Shown: positions 17,703 to 26,712 of the stretch, piece after piece
How positions within the stretch are numbered: position 1 is the first letter of the stretch
How the letters are laid out: each line of letters opens with the position of its first letter
Assembly (NCBI RefSeq): GCF_000261365.1
Contig: NZ_AJVC01000003.1
Coordinates: 620,001 to 684,000, forward strand
Direction: 5' to 3'
Length of the DNA stretch: 64,000 nt
Source of the DNA: Herbaspirillum sp. GW103
Lineage (GTDB): Bacteria; Pseudomonadota; Gammaproteobacteria; Burkholderiales; Burkholderiaceae_D
The notes under the pieces: model-generated
Told to the model about the DNA's origin: nothing
The model's database searches: none
Seen by the model: the letters and a program-made list of their open reading frames with translations, nothing else
Made by a program: the position numbers and the translations under genes

Positions 17703-19160
17703 ATGTTTGCTGCGGTAGATCTCGGTTCCAACAGTTTTCGCTTGCATATCGGCAAGTACGAGGACGACGGCATACGCGTCATCAAGAGCGCCCGTGACCC
17801 CATCCGCCTGGCGGCGGGCATCGACAAGACCGGCAATCTGACGCCGCAGGCCTGCCAGAGTGCCATTGATTCGCTCACCCGTTTCCGCTCCATTCTGCGC
17901 GACTATCCGCTCACGGCCGTGCGGGTAGTGGCCACCAATACCTTGCGCGTAGCCAGGAATGCCACCGAACTGTTGCCCGAACTGGAGCGTGCCATCGGTT
18001 ATCCGGTCGAGATCATTTCCGGTGAGGAAGAAGGGCGCCTGATCTACATGGGCGTGGCCGGGGTGCTGGCCGATGGCGGCGAGGAACGCATGGTCATCGA
18101 CATTGGCGGCGGTTCCACTGAAGTCATCCGTGGTCTGGGCGAACATATCCGTCACGTCGAATCCTTCGGCATCGGCACCGTCAACCAGAGCCTGGCCTTC
18201 TTCCCCGACGGCGCCATTACGGCGGCCGCTTTCGAGCGCGCCATCATTTCGGCGCGTTCGCATGTGGAAGATGCGGTGCATCTCTTCAGCTTTGATGCGA
18301 CCAGTGTCAACGTCTACGGATCTTCCGGCACCATGCGCGCCATCGCCGATACCATCCGTCGCAACAACATGGGTGATGGCCGTATCACGCTGCCCAGCCT
18401 GGCCGACCTGATGCAGCGCCTGATCGATTTTGGCCACGTCAGCCAGATCGCGCTCGATGGCATGAAGGCTGATCGCGCCGGCGTGATCATGGGCGGGCTG
18501 GCGGTACTGATCGGCTTCATGCAGGAGTTCGGCATTGCGCTGATCACGCCGGTGGAAGCCGGCCTGCGCATGGGCGTGATGTGGGACCTGCAATTGCGCG
18601 CCACCAAGGCCGACCGTCGTGACCGTTCGGTGGAAGAGTTCGCCCGCCGCTTCCACGTCGATGCCGCCCGTGCGCATGGTGTGGCCGATACCGCGCTGGG
18701 TTTCTTCCAGCTGCTCAAGCCCGCTACCGATTCCTACGCGCGCTATCTCTACTGGAGCGCATTGCTGCACGAGACCGGGCTGGTCGTTTCGCCCACCGGT
18801 TACCACAAGCATTCGGCCTACATGATCGCCAATGCCGACTTGCCCGGTTTCACCACGCGCGAACAGCGTCTGATGAGTACCTTGATCCTCGGGCAGAAGG
18901 GCAACCTCAAGAAGATCAGCGAGATGCTGGCCGATGTCGATTTCGCCAAGGCGGTGCTGGCCTTGCGGCTGGCGGTGATGTTCCGCCATGCACACATCAC
19001 GCTGGATCTGGAGAAGGTGCGGGTCAAGCTCAAGAGCCGTATCGACCTGGAGATCCGCCGCGACTACATCAGGGAACATCCGAGCATTTCCTTCTGGTTC
19101 CAGAAGGAGCAGGAATGGTGGGCCGGCATCGGTGTGGACTTTGCGGTCAAGCTCATCTGA
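17703..19160 (+). CDS. ppx: Exopolyphosphatase Ppx
   Basis: 485 residues of the Ppx/GppA family (ASKHA fold). It removes terminal phosphates from polyphosphate; some relatives hydrolyse pppGpp. Visible motifs: AAVDLGSNSFRLHI (phosphate loop 1), VATNTLRVARNA, ISGEEEGRLIYMGV, VIDIGGGSTEVI (phosphate loop 2), SFGIGTVNQ, and a C-terminal HD-like helical part (YLYWSALLHETGLVVSPTGYHKHSAYMI). The length and this C-terminal domain favour Ppx over GppA. AAAGGAAA is a good ribosome site. A PHO box precedes it; a strong terminator follows. Confidence 0.92.
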   Translation: MFAAVDLGSNSFRLHIGKYEDDGIRVIKSARDPIRLAAGIDKTGNLTPQACQSAIDSLTRFRSILRDYPLTAVRVVATNTLRVARNATELLPELERAIGYPVEIISGEEEGRLIYMGVAGVLADGGEERMVIDIGGGSTEVIRGLGEHIRHVESFGIGTVNQSLAFFPDGAITAAAFERAIISARSHVEDAVHLFSFDATSVNVYGSSGTMRAIADTIRRNNMGDGRITLPSLADLMQRLIDFGHVSQIALDGMKADRAGVIMGGLAVLIGFMQEFGIALITPVEAGLRMGVMWDLQLRATKADRRDRSVEEFARRFHVDAARAHGVADTALGFFQLLKPATDSYARYLYWSALLHETGLVVSPTGYHKHSAYMIANADLPGFTTREQRLMSTLILGQKGNLKKISEMLADVDFAKAVLALRLAVMFRHAHITLDLEKVRVKLKSRIDLEIRRDYIREHPSISFWFQKEQEWWAGIGVDFAVKLI

Positions 19161-19181
19161 TTGCTTCATATCGCCTCCAAC

Positions 19182-19217
19182 ACGCCCTTGCCGCGCGGCT
19201 GCCGGCAAGGGCGTTTT
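19182..19217 (+). terminator. Rho-independent terminator after ppx
   Basis: ACGCCCTTGCCG pairs with CGGCAAGGGCGT (19203-19214), a 12-bp perfect stem, then TTTG. Confidence 0.85.
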
Positions 19218-19247
19218 GTATCGTGCTGCGCCGGATGGATTTGCGCA

Positions 19248-19277
19248 GATGATAATGCTTCTTGTTTGTGATATAGT
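19248..19277 (+). promoter_or_regulatory. Possible promoter with Fur-like site before the iron-binding protein gene
   Basis: TATAGT at 19272-19277 is a good -10. Just upstream, TGATAATGCTTCTT (from 19250) matches TGATAATCATTATC, part of the Fur consensus, at 10 of 14 positions. If real, it implies iron repression and a leader of about 165 bases, which includes a small hairpin (CGCCGT ... ACGGCG near 19409-19425) close to the ribosome site. Confidence 0.35.
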
Positions 19278-19448
19278 CGTCAGCGGTCCATGAACCGCTC
19301 AGGCATTACGCCTTGAGTCCACAACGAGGCGATCCCGAGATTGCCCACTGCGACAGCCCAGTCCCACCTTCCCGGACCGCCTTCCGCGCCAAAAGAAAAC
19401 GCCGTTTCAATGACGGCGGTCGTTCACTCTTTTTGAAAAGGATGGTCC

Positions 19449-20483
19449 ATGTTCCACCGTCAACTCGCCGTCGGCGCCGTGCTGGCTGCCATTGCCGCTT
19501 CCAGCTTCGCGCAGGAGAAGGTCATCAATCTCTATTCGGCGCGCCACTACCAGACTGACGAAGCCCTCTACGCCGATTTCACCAAGGCCACCGGCATCAA
19601 GATCAACCGTGTCGATGGCGACGATGCCGGCATCCTGGCGCGCCTGAAGAGCGAAGGTGCCTCCAGCCCGGCCGATGTGATCCTGCTGGTGGATGCGGCT
19701 CGTCTGTGGAAGGCGCAGAGCGAAGGGCTGTTCCAGCCGGTCAAGTCCAAGCTGCTCGATGAGCGCATTCCCGCCAACCTGCACAGCAAGGAAGGCAGCG
19801 AGGGTACGCAGTGGTTCGGCTTCTCCACCCGCGCCCGCGTGATCGTCTACAACAAGGCCAGCGTCAAGCCGGAAGACGTCGATACCTATGAAGCCCTGGG
19901 CGACCCGAAGAACAAGGGCAAGCTGTGCACCCGCAGTGGTTCGCACCCCTACAACGTGTCGCTGTTCGGCGCGCTGCTGGAGCATGACGGCGCGGCCAAG
20001 ACCGAAGCCGTGTTGAAGGGCATGGTCGCCAATCAGGCGCGCCAGCCGGTCGGTGGCGATACTGACCAGATCAAGGCGGTCGGTTCGGGTGAGTGCGGCG
20101 TGGCCATTTCCAACTCCTACTATGTGGCGCGCCTGCTGCGTTCGACCAAGCCGGAAGACGTGGCGCTGATGGAAAAGGTCGGCATCGTCTGGCCCAACCA
20201 GAAGAGCTACGGTGCGCACGTCAACATCGCCGGTGGCGGTGTGGCCAAGAACGCGCCGCACAAGGCTGAAGCCGTGCAGTTCCTGGAATACCTGGCCAGC
20301 GATTCGGCCCAGCGTTACTTCGCCGAAGGCAATAACGAATGGCCTGCCGTCAAGAGCGTGAAGACCGAGAACCCGGCACTGGTGAAGATGGGGCCGTTCA
20401 AGGCCGAAGTCATCAATGTGGGCGCGGTGGGAGCCAACCAGCAGAAGGTGTTGCAGATGCTGGATCGCGTTGGCTATAAATAA
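19449..20483 (+). CDS. Ferric-iron ABC transporter substrate-binding protein (FbpA/FutA type)
   Basis: 344 residues with a signal peptide (1-21, cleavage after SSFA), so periplasmic. The mature start VINLYSARHYQTDEALY is typical of the FutA/FbpA iron-binding family, with likely ligands in His33/Tyr34 and the adjacent tyrosines Tyr224-Tyr225 (SNSYYVARLL). GVAISNSYY and NIAGGGVAKNAPHKAEAVQFLEYL are also conserved. It should deliver Fe3+ to an FbpBC-type permease/ATPase, but neither gene is adjacent, so it is an orphan binding protein here. AAGG precedes the ATG. Terminator downstream. Confidence 0.9.
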   Translation: MFHRQLAVGAVLAAIAASSFAQEKVINLYSARHYQTDEALYADFTKATGIKINRVDGDDAGILARLKSEGASSPADVILLVDAARLWKAQSEGLFQPVKSKLLDERIPANLHSKEGSEGTQWFGFSTRARVIVYNKASVKPEDVDTYEALGDPKNKGKLCTRSGSHPYNVSLFGALLEHDGAAKTEAVLKGMVANQARQPVGGDTDQIKAVGSGECGVAISNSYYVARLLRSTKPEDVALMEKVGIVWPNQKSYGAHVNIAGGGVAKNAPHKAEAVQFLEYLASDSAQRYFAEGNNEWPAVKSVKTENPALVKMGPFKAEVINVGAVGANQQKVLQMLDRVGYK

Positions 20484-20495
20484 TTAAAAGGATTT

Positions 20496-20513
20496 AAACG
20501 ATTTAAATCGTTT
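20496..20513. repeat. Perfect 18-bp palindrome
   Basis: AAACGATTTAAATCGTTT is fully self-complementary and lies between the iron-binding protein stop codon and its terminator. It could be a dimeric regulator site or a 3'-end hairpin. Confidence 0.6.
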
Positions 20514-20526
20514 GGGTGTTTTGATG

Positions 20527-20561
20527 AAAACCGGTCCGTGTGATGCGCGGGCCGGTTTTTT
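20527..20561 (+). terminator. Rho-independent terminator after the iron-binding protein gene
   Basis: AAAACCGG pairs with CCGGTTTT (20552-20559) around a partly paired loop, then further Ts; it lies between convergent genes. Confidence 0.8.
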
Positions 20562-20584
20562 CATGTCAGAGGGAGAAGGACGAA

Positions 20585-21748
20585 TCAGCGCGGCGTATCC
20601 CGGAAGGGATTATGTTCGTTCAGCTCGGAAATATAGCCATCGATGCCATTGCTTTCCCGCGACAGGAAGTGCTCCACCGCATCATAGAACCCCGGATGCG
20701 CCAGCCAGTGCGCCGACCAGGTTTTCTGCGGCAGGAAACCGCGCGCCATCTTGTGCTCGCCCTGGGCGCCGCCTTCGAACCAGGTGATCTTCTCGGCGAT
20801 GCAGAATTCCAGCGGCTGGTAATACGCGGTCTCGAAATGCAGGCAGGGCACGTGTTCCAGCGCGCCCCAGTAGCGACCATAGAGCGTATCGGCGTCATGC
20901 ACCGTCAGCGAAGAGGCGATTGGCTCATCGTCCCGCAGTGCCACCGTCAGCAGCAAATGCTGCGGCATGGTCTCACCGATGCGGCGGAAGAAATCCAGGT
21001 TCAGGTAAGGCGTGGAGTAGTGCGCTGCATAGGTGTGCCGATAGCAGCGATTGAAGAAGCGCCAGTGCGCCTCGGTGATCTCGGCCCCGCGCAGCCAGAC
21101 GAAACGCACCCCTTGCTCGGCTACCTTGCGGCGCTCGGCCAGGATGTTCTTGCGCTTCTTGCGGTCCAGCGTATCGACGAATTGCGCAAAATTGCCATAC
21201 CCTTCATTGTGCCAGTGGAACTGCACCCCGCTGCGCAGCAGGAACCCGTCGTCCGCCAGCAACTGCGCCTGTTCCGGCGGGGGATACAGGATATGCGTGG
21301 AGGAAACTTCACTTCGCTCCTGCAGCGCCCGTAATGCGGTCACCAGCGCCGCGCGGGCAGTCTCGTCGATGGCCAGCAGGCGCGCGCCGCGTACCGGCGT
21401 GAAGGGGATGGCCGAGAGCAGCTTGGGGTAGTAGTCCACGCCATGCCGCTGGTAAGCCTCGGCCCAGGCCCAGTCGAAGACGTATTCGCCATACGAGTGA
21501 AACTTGCGATACAGGGGCAGGGCGGCCACCAGTTGCTCCTGCTCGCCATCGGCCTGCCACAGCGTCAGATAATGCGGCTCCCAGCCGGATTCCGGACTGG
21601 CGCTGCCGCTCTCGTGCAGCGCATGCAGGAAGGCGTACGACAGGAAGGGATTGCCCTCGGCCTGGGCTGTCACCAGCGCATCCCAGCGGGACGGGCCGAT
21701 CTCGGCCAGAGAAGAAACGATTCGCGTGCGATAATCCATGGACTGCAA
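20585..21748 (-). CDS. COG3146 family N-acyltransferase (peptidogalycan-biosynthesis-like)
   Basis: 387 residues of the GNAT-fold family COG3146/DUF482. Characteristic blocks: [52 protein letters not shown], then [13 protein letters not shown], and [33 protein letters not shown]. These proteins resemble FemAB/LPG-synthetase-type acyltransferases; the true acceptor is not known to me. An alternative start is nine bases inside (MDYRTR). It is divergent from nadE. Confidence 0.85.
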   Translation of the reverse strand: MQSMDYRTRIVSSLAEIGPSRWDALVTAQAEGNPFLSYAFLHALHESGSASPESGWEPHYLTLWQADGEQEQLVAALPLYRKFHSYGEYVFDWAWAEAYQRHGVDYYPKLLSAIPFTPVRGARLLAIDETARAALVTALRALQERSEVSSTHILYPPPEQAQLLADDGFLLRSGVQFHWHNEGYGNFAQFVDTLDRKKRKNILAERRKVAEQGVRFVWLRGAEITEAHWRFFNRCYRHTYAAHYSTPYLNLDFFRRIGETMPQHLLLTVALRDDEPIASSLTVHDADTLYGRYWGALEHVPCLHFETAYYQPLEFCIAEKITWFEGGAQGEHKMARGFLPQKTWSAHWLAHPGFYDAVEHFLSRESNGIDGYISELNEHNPFRDTPR

Positions 21749-21858
21749 GTGACCTGCGAAAGATGGCGCGGCCCACGGCCCGCTCGAACAGGCATTCTAC
21801 GCAAAATGAACAGAACGCGTCGCCGCCCTGGCGAAGTGCACGGAGTCCAACACACGCT

Positions 21859-23916
21859 ATGCAAAGCCCCTTCTTCAATCTCTACAACCACGGTTTCGCC
21901 CGCGTCGCCGTGGCAGTGCCGGACTGCAAGGTGGCCGATCCCGGCTTCAACGCGCAAGCTACCATCGCCCTGGCCGAACAGGCCGCCGCCCGTGGTGCGG
22001 CCCTGGTGTCCTTCCCCGAACTGGGCCTGTCGGCCTACAGCTGCGAAGATCTGTTCCAGCAGCGCGCCTTGCTGGACGCCTCCCTGCAGGCTCTGCAATC
22101 GGTGCTGGAAGCGTCCATGCGCATCTCCGTCGCTCTCATCGTGGGCATGCCGCTGAAGGTCGATCACCAGCTCTACAACTGTGCCGTGGTGGTCCACAAC
22201 GGCCGCATCCTGGGCGTGGTGCCCAAGAGCTACCTGCCCAACTACAGCGAATTCTACGAAGCGCGCCAGTTCAGCAGCGCCGATTGCGCCGTCACCCGCC
22301 GTACCCGCCTCTTGGGGCAGGACGTGGACTTCGGCAGCCATCTGCTGTTCGAGATCGGCAACATCCCCGACTTCCGCTTCCATATCGAGATCTGCGAAGA
22401 CGTCTGGGTGCCGATCCCGCCGTCCTCCTTTGCCGCACTGGCCGGGGCTACCGTGCTGGTGAACCTGTCGGCCTCCAACATCGTGGTCGGCAAGTCGGGC
22501 TATCGGCATCAGCTGGTGTCGCAGCAATCGGCGCGCTGTCTGGCGGCCTATCTCTATTCCTCGGCCGGCAATGGCGAATCCACCACCGACCTGGCCTGGG
22601 ATGGTCAGGCGCTCATCTGCGAGAACGGTGAACTGCTGGCCGAGTCCGAGCGCTTTGCCGAAGGCGGTCACGTGATCTATGCCGACATCGACCTGGAACG
22701 CCTCTCGCGTGAGCGCTTTCACCAGACCACCTTCGGCCAGTCGGTACGCCGTCATGCAGAAGAAGTACGCCGATTCGAGGTCGTGCGCTTCGATGTGCAG
22801 ATCCCGCAGGAGCAGCCCTTGCCGCTGCAACGCCGGGTGGCGCGCTTCCCCTATGTGCCGGCCAATGCCGAACAGCGCGAACTGCGCTGCCGCGAGGTCT
22901 ACAACATCCAGGTGCAGGCACTGGTGCAGCGCCTGTCTTCCTCGAACATCAAGAAGGTCGTCATCGGTGTGTCCGGTGGTCTCGATTCGACCCATGCGCT
23001 GCTGGTCTGCGCCAAGGCCATGGACAAGCTGGGCCTGCCGCGTTCCAACATCCTGGCCTATACCATGCCCGGCTTTGCCACCAGCAGCCGCACGCTGGTG
23101 CAGGCGCATCAGCTGATGGCGCAGGTCGGCTGCTCGGCGCAGGAGATCGATATCCGCCCCAGCTGCGAACAGATGTTGAAGGACCTGGATCATCCGTATT
23201 CACGCGGTGAGCCGGTCTATGACATCACCTTCGAAAACGTGCAGGCGGGCGAGCGCACCAATCACCTGTTCCGCCTGGCCAATCATCACGGTGCCATCGT
23301 CATCGGCACCGGCGACCTGTCCGAACTGGCGCTGGGCTGGTGTACCTATGGCGTGGGCGACCACATGTCGCACTACAACGTCAACGCCAGCGTGCCCAAG
23401 ACCTTGATCACCCACCTGGTGCGCTGGGTGGCGGAATCCGGTTCGCTGGAACTGAAACAGCCGGAAGTGCTGATCCACGTCCTCGAAACCGAAATCAGCC
23501 CGGAACTGGTGCCGGGCGCCTCGGACGGCGAGCCGGGCCAGCGCACGCAGGATTTCATCGGTCCCTACGAGTTGCAGGACTTCAATCTCTATTACATCCT
23601 GCGCTATGGCTTCACGCCGGCCAAGGTGGCTTTCCTGGCGCACAGCGCCTGGCAAGACCGCAGCATCGGCCATTGGCCGGATGGCCTGCATGGTGCGCGC
23701 AACCAGTACAGCTTGCCGCAGATCAAGAAAAACCTGGGTATCTTCGTCTATCGCTTCTTCAAGACCAGCCAGTTCAAGCGCTCCTGCGTGCCCAATGCGC
23801 CCAAGGTCGGCTCGGGCGGCTCGCTCTCGCCGCGTGGGGATTGGCGCGCACCCAGCGATGGCGAGGCCACCGTCTGGCTCCGGGATCTGGAACGTATTCC
23901 CGATCTGGAGGACTGA
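21859..23916 (+). CDS. nadE: Glutamine-dependent NAD(+) synthetase
   Basis: 685 residues from ATG 21859; the upstream 32 codons of the open frame overlap the divergent promoter region and lack family sequence. It amidates deamido-NAD with ammonia taken from glutamine. The N-terminal glutaminase is a nitrilase-fold domain with triad Glu54 ([10 protein letters not shown]), Lys123 (VPKSYLPNY) and Cys179 (EICEDVW), spaced nearly as in the M. tuberculosis enzyme. The C-terminal synthetase has the PP-loop VSGGLDST at 371-378. glnB follows 180 bp downstream, which fits a glutamine and energy theme. Confidence 0.96.
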   Translation: MQSPFFNLYNHGFARVAVAVPDCKVADPGFNAQATIALAEQAAARGAALVSFPELGLSAYSCEDLFQQRALLDASLQALQSVLEASMRISVALIVGMPLKVDHQLYNCAVVVHNGRILGVVPKSYLPNYSEFYEARQFSSADCAVTRRTRLLGQDVDFGSHLLFEIGNIPDFRFHIEICEDVWVPIPPSSFAALAGATVLVNLSASNIVVGKSGYRHQLVSQQSARCLAAYLYSSAGNGESTTDLAWDGQALICENGELLAESERFAEGGHVIYADIDLERLSRERFHQTTFGQSVRRHAEEVRRFEVVRFDVQIPQEQPLPLQRRVARFPYVPANAEQRELRCREVYNIQVQALVQRLSSSNIKKVVIGVSGGLDSTHALLVCAKAMDKLGLPRSNILAYTMPGFATSSRTLVQAHQLMAQVGCSAQEIDIRPSCEQMLKDLDHPYSRGEPVYDITFENVQAGERTNHLFRLANHHGAIVIGTGDLSELALGWCTYGVGDHMSHYNVNASVPKTLITHLVRWVAESGSLELKQPEVLIHVLETEISPELVPGASDGEPGQRTQDFIGPYELQDFNLYYILRYGFTPAKVAFLAHSAWQDRSIGHWPDGLHGARNQYSLPQIKKNLGIFVYRFFKTSQFKRSCVPNAPKVGSGGSLSPRGDWRAPSDGEATVWLRDLERIPDLED

Positions 23917-24050
23917 ATCCGGCTTTTTATGGCCCGGCTTGTGCAAGAAGGTTGAAAGCTGGGCACGCCTGATTGACAATGTGCAAGTGGGCAGGACGCC
24001 ATGGTCTTGCCAGTAAAATAATAATAAATGCTGTATCCGCTATTCAATAG

Positions 24051-24434
<384 letters not shown>

Positions 24435-24461
24435 TTCAGGACAGCGCAAGCATCACGAGAG

Positions 24462-24484
24462 ACCGGCCGCTGGCCGGTTTTTTT
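24462..24484 (+). terminator. Rho-independent terminator after glnB
   Basis: ACCGGCC-GCT-GGCCGGT followed by TTTTTT. Confidence 0.9.
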
Positions 24485-24510
24485 ACGTCCGCAGTGCAAG
24501 AAAAAGAGTG

Positions 24511-24566
24511 TGTCAGGCTGTCCCTCTGCGCTGTCCCGGGCTGCGCCAGATTGACACAGCGTGACA
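24511..24566 (+). promoter_or_regulatory. Cluster of TGTC/GACA half-sites, putative activator-binding region
   Basis: TGTC at 24511, TGTCCC at 24519 and 24532, and the opposite-orientation GACA at 24553 and 24563 lie 45-110 bases upstream of the sigma-54 promoter. This is the usual place for an enhancer-binding protein; the convergent AcoR-type gene is the obvious candidate to bind it. Inference from position and symmetry. Confidence 0.4.
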
Positions 24567-24609
24567 ATGATGCTGGCGCGCAAGGCCCGTCCAGAGCGGG
24601 TTTGCAGGC

Positions 24610-24624
24610 TGGCATGCGATTTGC
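24610..24624 (+). promoter_or_regulatory. Sigma-54 (-24/-12) promoter of the aldehyde dehydrogenase gene
   Basis: TGGCATGCGATTTGC has the invariant GG at -24 and GC at -12 with the required ten bases between them, and agrees closely with TGGCAC-N5-TTGC. Transcription should begin near 24636, about 60 bases before the ATG. Confidence 0.75.
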
Positions 24625-24697
24625 CATCCAGAGGGATGAACCTCCGCCGCGGCCATGATCGCGGCGGGATTTCAACCATAACCCGAACGGAGACGAC

Positions 24698-26218
24698 ATG
24701 AACCTGGCAGACATCAGCAAACTCGGCGTACGCGACCCCTTCAAGCAACGCTACGACAACTTCATCGGTGGCAAATTCGTGCCCCCGGTCAAGGGCGAAT
24801 ACTTCGAGAACATCAGCCCGGTGATCGGACGCGCCTTCTGTGAAGTGGCCCGCTCCAGCGCCGAAGACGTGGAGCTGGCGCTGGACGCCGCCCACGCGGC
24901 CAAGAAGAGCTGGGGCAAGACGTCCCCCACCGAGCGCGCCAACATGCTGCTCAAGATCGCCGACCGCATGGAAGCCAACCTGGAGCTGCTGGCCACCGCC
25001 GAAACCCTGGACAACGGCAAGCCCATCCGCGAAACCATGGCCGCCGACATCCCGCTGGCCATCGACCACTTCCGTTATTTCGCCGCCGCCGTGCGCACCC
25101 AGGAAGGCAGCATCTGCCCCATCGACAACGACACCTATGCCTACCACTTCCATGAGCCGCTGGGCGTGGTCGGCCAGATCATCCCCTGGAACTTCCCCAT
25201 CCTGATGGCGGTGTGGAAGCTGGCCCCGGCGCTGGCCGCCGGTAACTGCGTGGTCTTAAAGCCGGCCGAGCAGACCCCGGCTTCCATCATGGTCCTGATC
25301 GAACTGATCGCTGACCTGATCCCGCCCGGCGTGGTCAACATCGTGCAGGGCTTCGGTGTGGAAGCGGGCAAGCCGCTGGCCTCCAACAAGCGTATCGCCA
25401 AGATCGCCTTCACCGGCGAGACCACCACCGGCCGCCTGATCATGCAGTACGCCTCGCAGAACCTGATCCCGGTGACCTTGGAGCTGGGCGGCAAGTCGCC
25501 CAACATCTTCTTTGCCGACGTGCTGGACAAGGATGACGAATTCTTCGACAAGGCCCTGGAAGGCTTCGCCATGTTCGCGCTGAACCAGGGCGAAGTCTGC
25601 ACCTGCCCCTCGCGCGTGCTGGTGCAGGAATCGATCTACGAGCGCTTCATCGAACGTGCCTTGAAGCGCGTGGCCGCCATCAAGCAGGGCAATCCGCTGG
25701 ACAAGAGCACCATGATCGGCGCGCAAGCCTCGCAGGAGCAGCTGGAAAAGATCCTCTCCTACATCGACATCGGCAAGCAGGAAGGCGCCAAGGTGCTGGC
25801 CGGCGGCGGACGTGAAGAACTGGGTGGCGACCTGGCCTCGGGCTATTACGTCAAGCCGACGGTGTTCCAGGGCAACAACAAGATGCGCATCTTCCAGGAA
25901 GAAATCTTCGGCCCCGTCGTCTCGGTGACCACCTTCAAGGATGAGGAAGAAGCCCTGTCCATCGCCAATGACACCCTGTACGGCCTGGGCGCGGGTCTGT
26001 GGACCCGCGATGGCACCCGTGCCTTCCGCATGGGTCGCGAGATCCAGGCTGGTCGCGTATGGACCAATTGCTATCACCTGTATCCGGCGCATGCGGCCTT
26101 CGGTGGCTACAAGCAATCCGGCATCGGCCGTGAAAACCACAAGATGATGCTGGACCACTACCAGCAGACCAAGAACCTGCTGGTCAGCTACAGCCCCAAG
26201 GCGCTGGGCTTCTTCTGA
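24698..26218 (+). CDS. NAD-dependent aldehyde dehydrogenase (AcoD/ExaC-like)
   Basis: 506 residues. It oxidises aldehydes, probably acetaldehyde, to acids. Catalytic residues visible: Cys301 ([11 protein letters not shown]), general base Glu262 (LELGGKSPN), Asn165 (IIPWNFP), Lys188 ([10 protein letters not shown]). The double cysteine CTC and the [25 protein letters not shown] region are typical of the AcoD/AldB/ExaC group, used in acetoin or ethanol catabolism. The regulated setting agrees: sigma-54 promoter upstream, DUF779 gene downstream, AcoR-type activator convergent. The precise substrate is inferred. Confidence 0.93.
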   Translation: MNLADISKLGVRDPFKQRYDNFIGGKFVPPVKGEYFENISPVIGRAFCEVARSSAEDVELALDAAHAAKKSWGKTSPTERANMLLKIADRMEANLELLATAETLDNGKPIRETMAADIPLAIDHFRYFAAAVRTQEGSICPIDNDTYAYHFHEPLGVVGQIIPWNFPILMAVWKLAPALAAGNCVVLKPAEQTPASIMVLIELIADLIPPGVVNIVQGFGVEAGKPLASNKRIAKIAFTGETTTGRLIMQYASQNLIPVTLELGGKSPNIFFADVLDKDDEFFDKALEGFAMFALNQGEVCTCPSRVLVQESIYERFIERALKRVAAIKQGNPLDKSTMIGAQASQEQLEKILSYIDIGKQEGAKVLAGGGREELGGDLASGYYVKPTVFQGNNKMRIFQEEIFGPVVSVTTFKDEEEALSIANDTLYGLGAGLWTRDGTRAFRMGREIQAGRVWTNCYHLYPAHAAFGGYKQSGIGRENHKMMLDHYQQTKNLLVSYSPKALGFF

Positions 26219-26258
26219 TCGCGTGATCTTCGTTTGACTCCTTGCAGCAAGGCAGCTT

Positions 26259-26295
26259 CGGCGCCGGTCCGCCTCCCCGCGGCCGGCGCCGCTTT
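26259..26295 (+). terminator. GC-rich hairpin with short T-run after the aldehyde dehydrogenase gene
   Basis: CGGCGCCGG pairs with CCGGCGCCG (26283-26291), then CTTTTA. It lies between the dehydrogenase and DUF779 genes, so it probably attenuates rather than ends the operon. Confidence 0.6.
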
Positions 26296-26322
26296 TATGG
26301 TAGATCCGACAGGAGAATGGCG

Positions 26323-26712
26323 ATGAAGGCATTGCCCAGGGTAACGGCCACCGAGGCCACGGTGGACTTGCTGCGTCAGTTGAAGAGGCGGCATGGTGAA
26401 TTGATCTTCTTCCAGTCCGGCGGTTGCTGCGATGGCAGCGCGCCGATGTGCTATCCCGCCGGCGACTTCACGCTGGGCGATACCGATGTGCATCTGGGAG
26501 AGATCGATGGCGTGCCGTTCTACATCGGCGCCGACCAGTTCGAATACTGGAAGCATACGCAACTGATCATTGACGTGGTCAATGGCAACGGCGGCATGTT
26601 CTCGCTGGAGAACGGCAGCGGCAAGCGCTTCCTGACGCGCTCGCGGCTGTTTACCGATGAGGAGTACGAGGCGCTGGCGCCGCTGGCGCCGCTCAGTGCC
26701 CGCGTGACTTGA
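26323..26712 (+). CDS. DUF779 protein, aldehyde dehydrogenase partner gene
   Basis: 129 residues from ATG 26323, because AGGAG at 26311-26315 is well spaced for it but touches the in-frame ATG at 26317. The family core is visible: LIFFQSGGCCDGSAPMCYPAGDF (cysteines near 31, 32 and 38), FYIGADQFEYWKHTQLIIDVV, FSLENGSGKRFLTRSRLFT. DUF779 genes commonly follow AcoD/ExaC-type dehydrogenases; their biochemical role is unknown, though the clustered cysteines suggest metal or thiol chemistry. Its last 20 bases overlap the end of the convergent activator gene. Confidence 0.82.
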   Translation: MKALPRVTATEATVDLLRQLKRRHGELIFFQSGGCCDGSAPMCYPAGDFTLGDTDVHLGEIDGVPFYIGADQFEYWKHTQLIIDVVNGNGGMFSLENGSGKRFLTRSRLFTDEEYEALAPLAPLSARVT

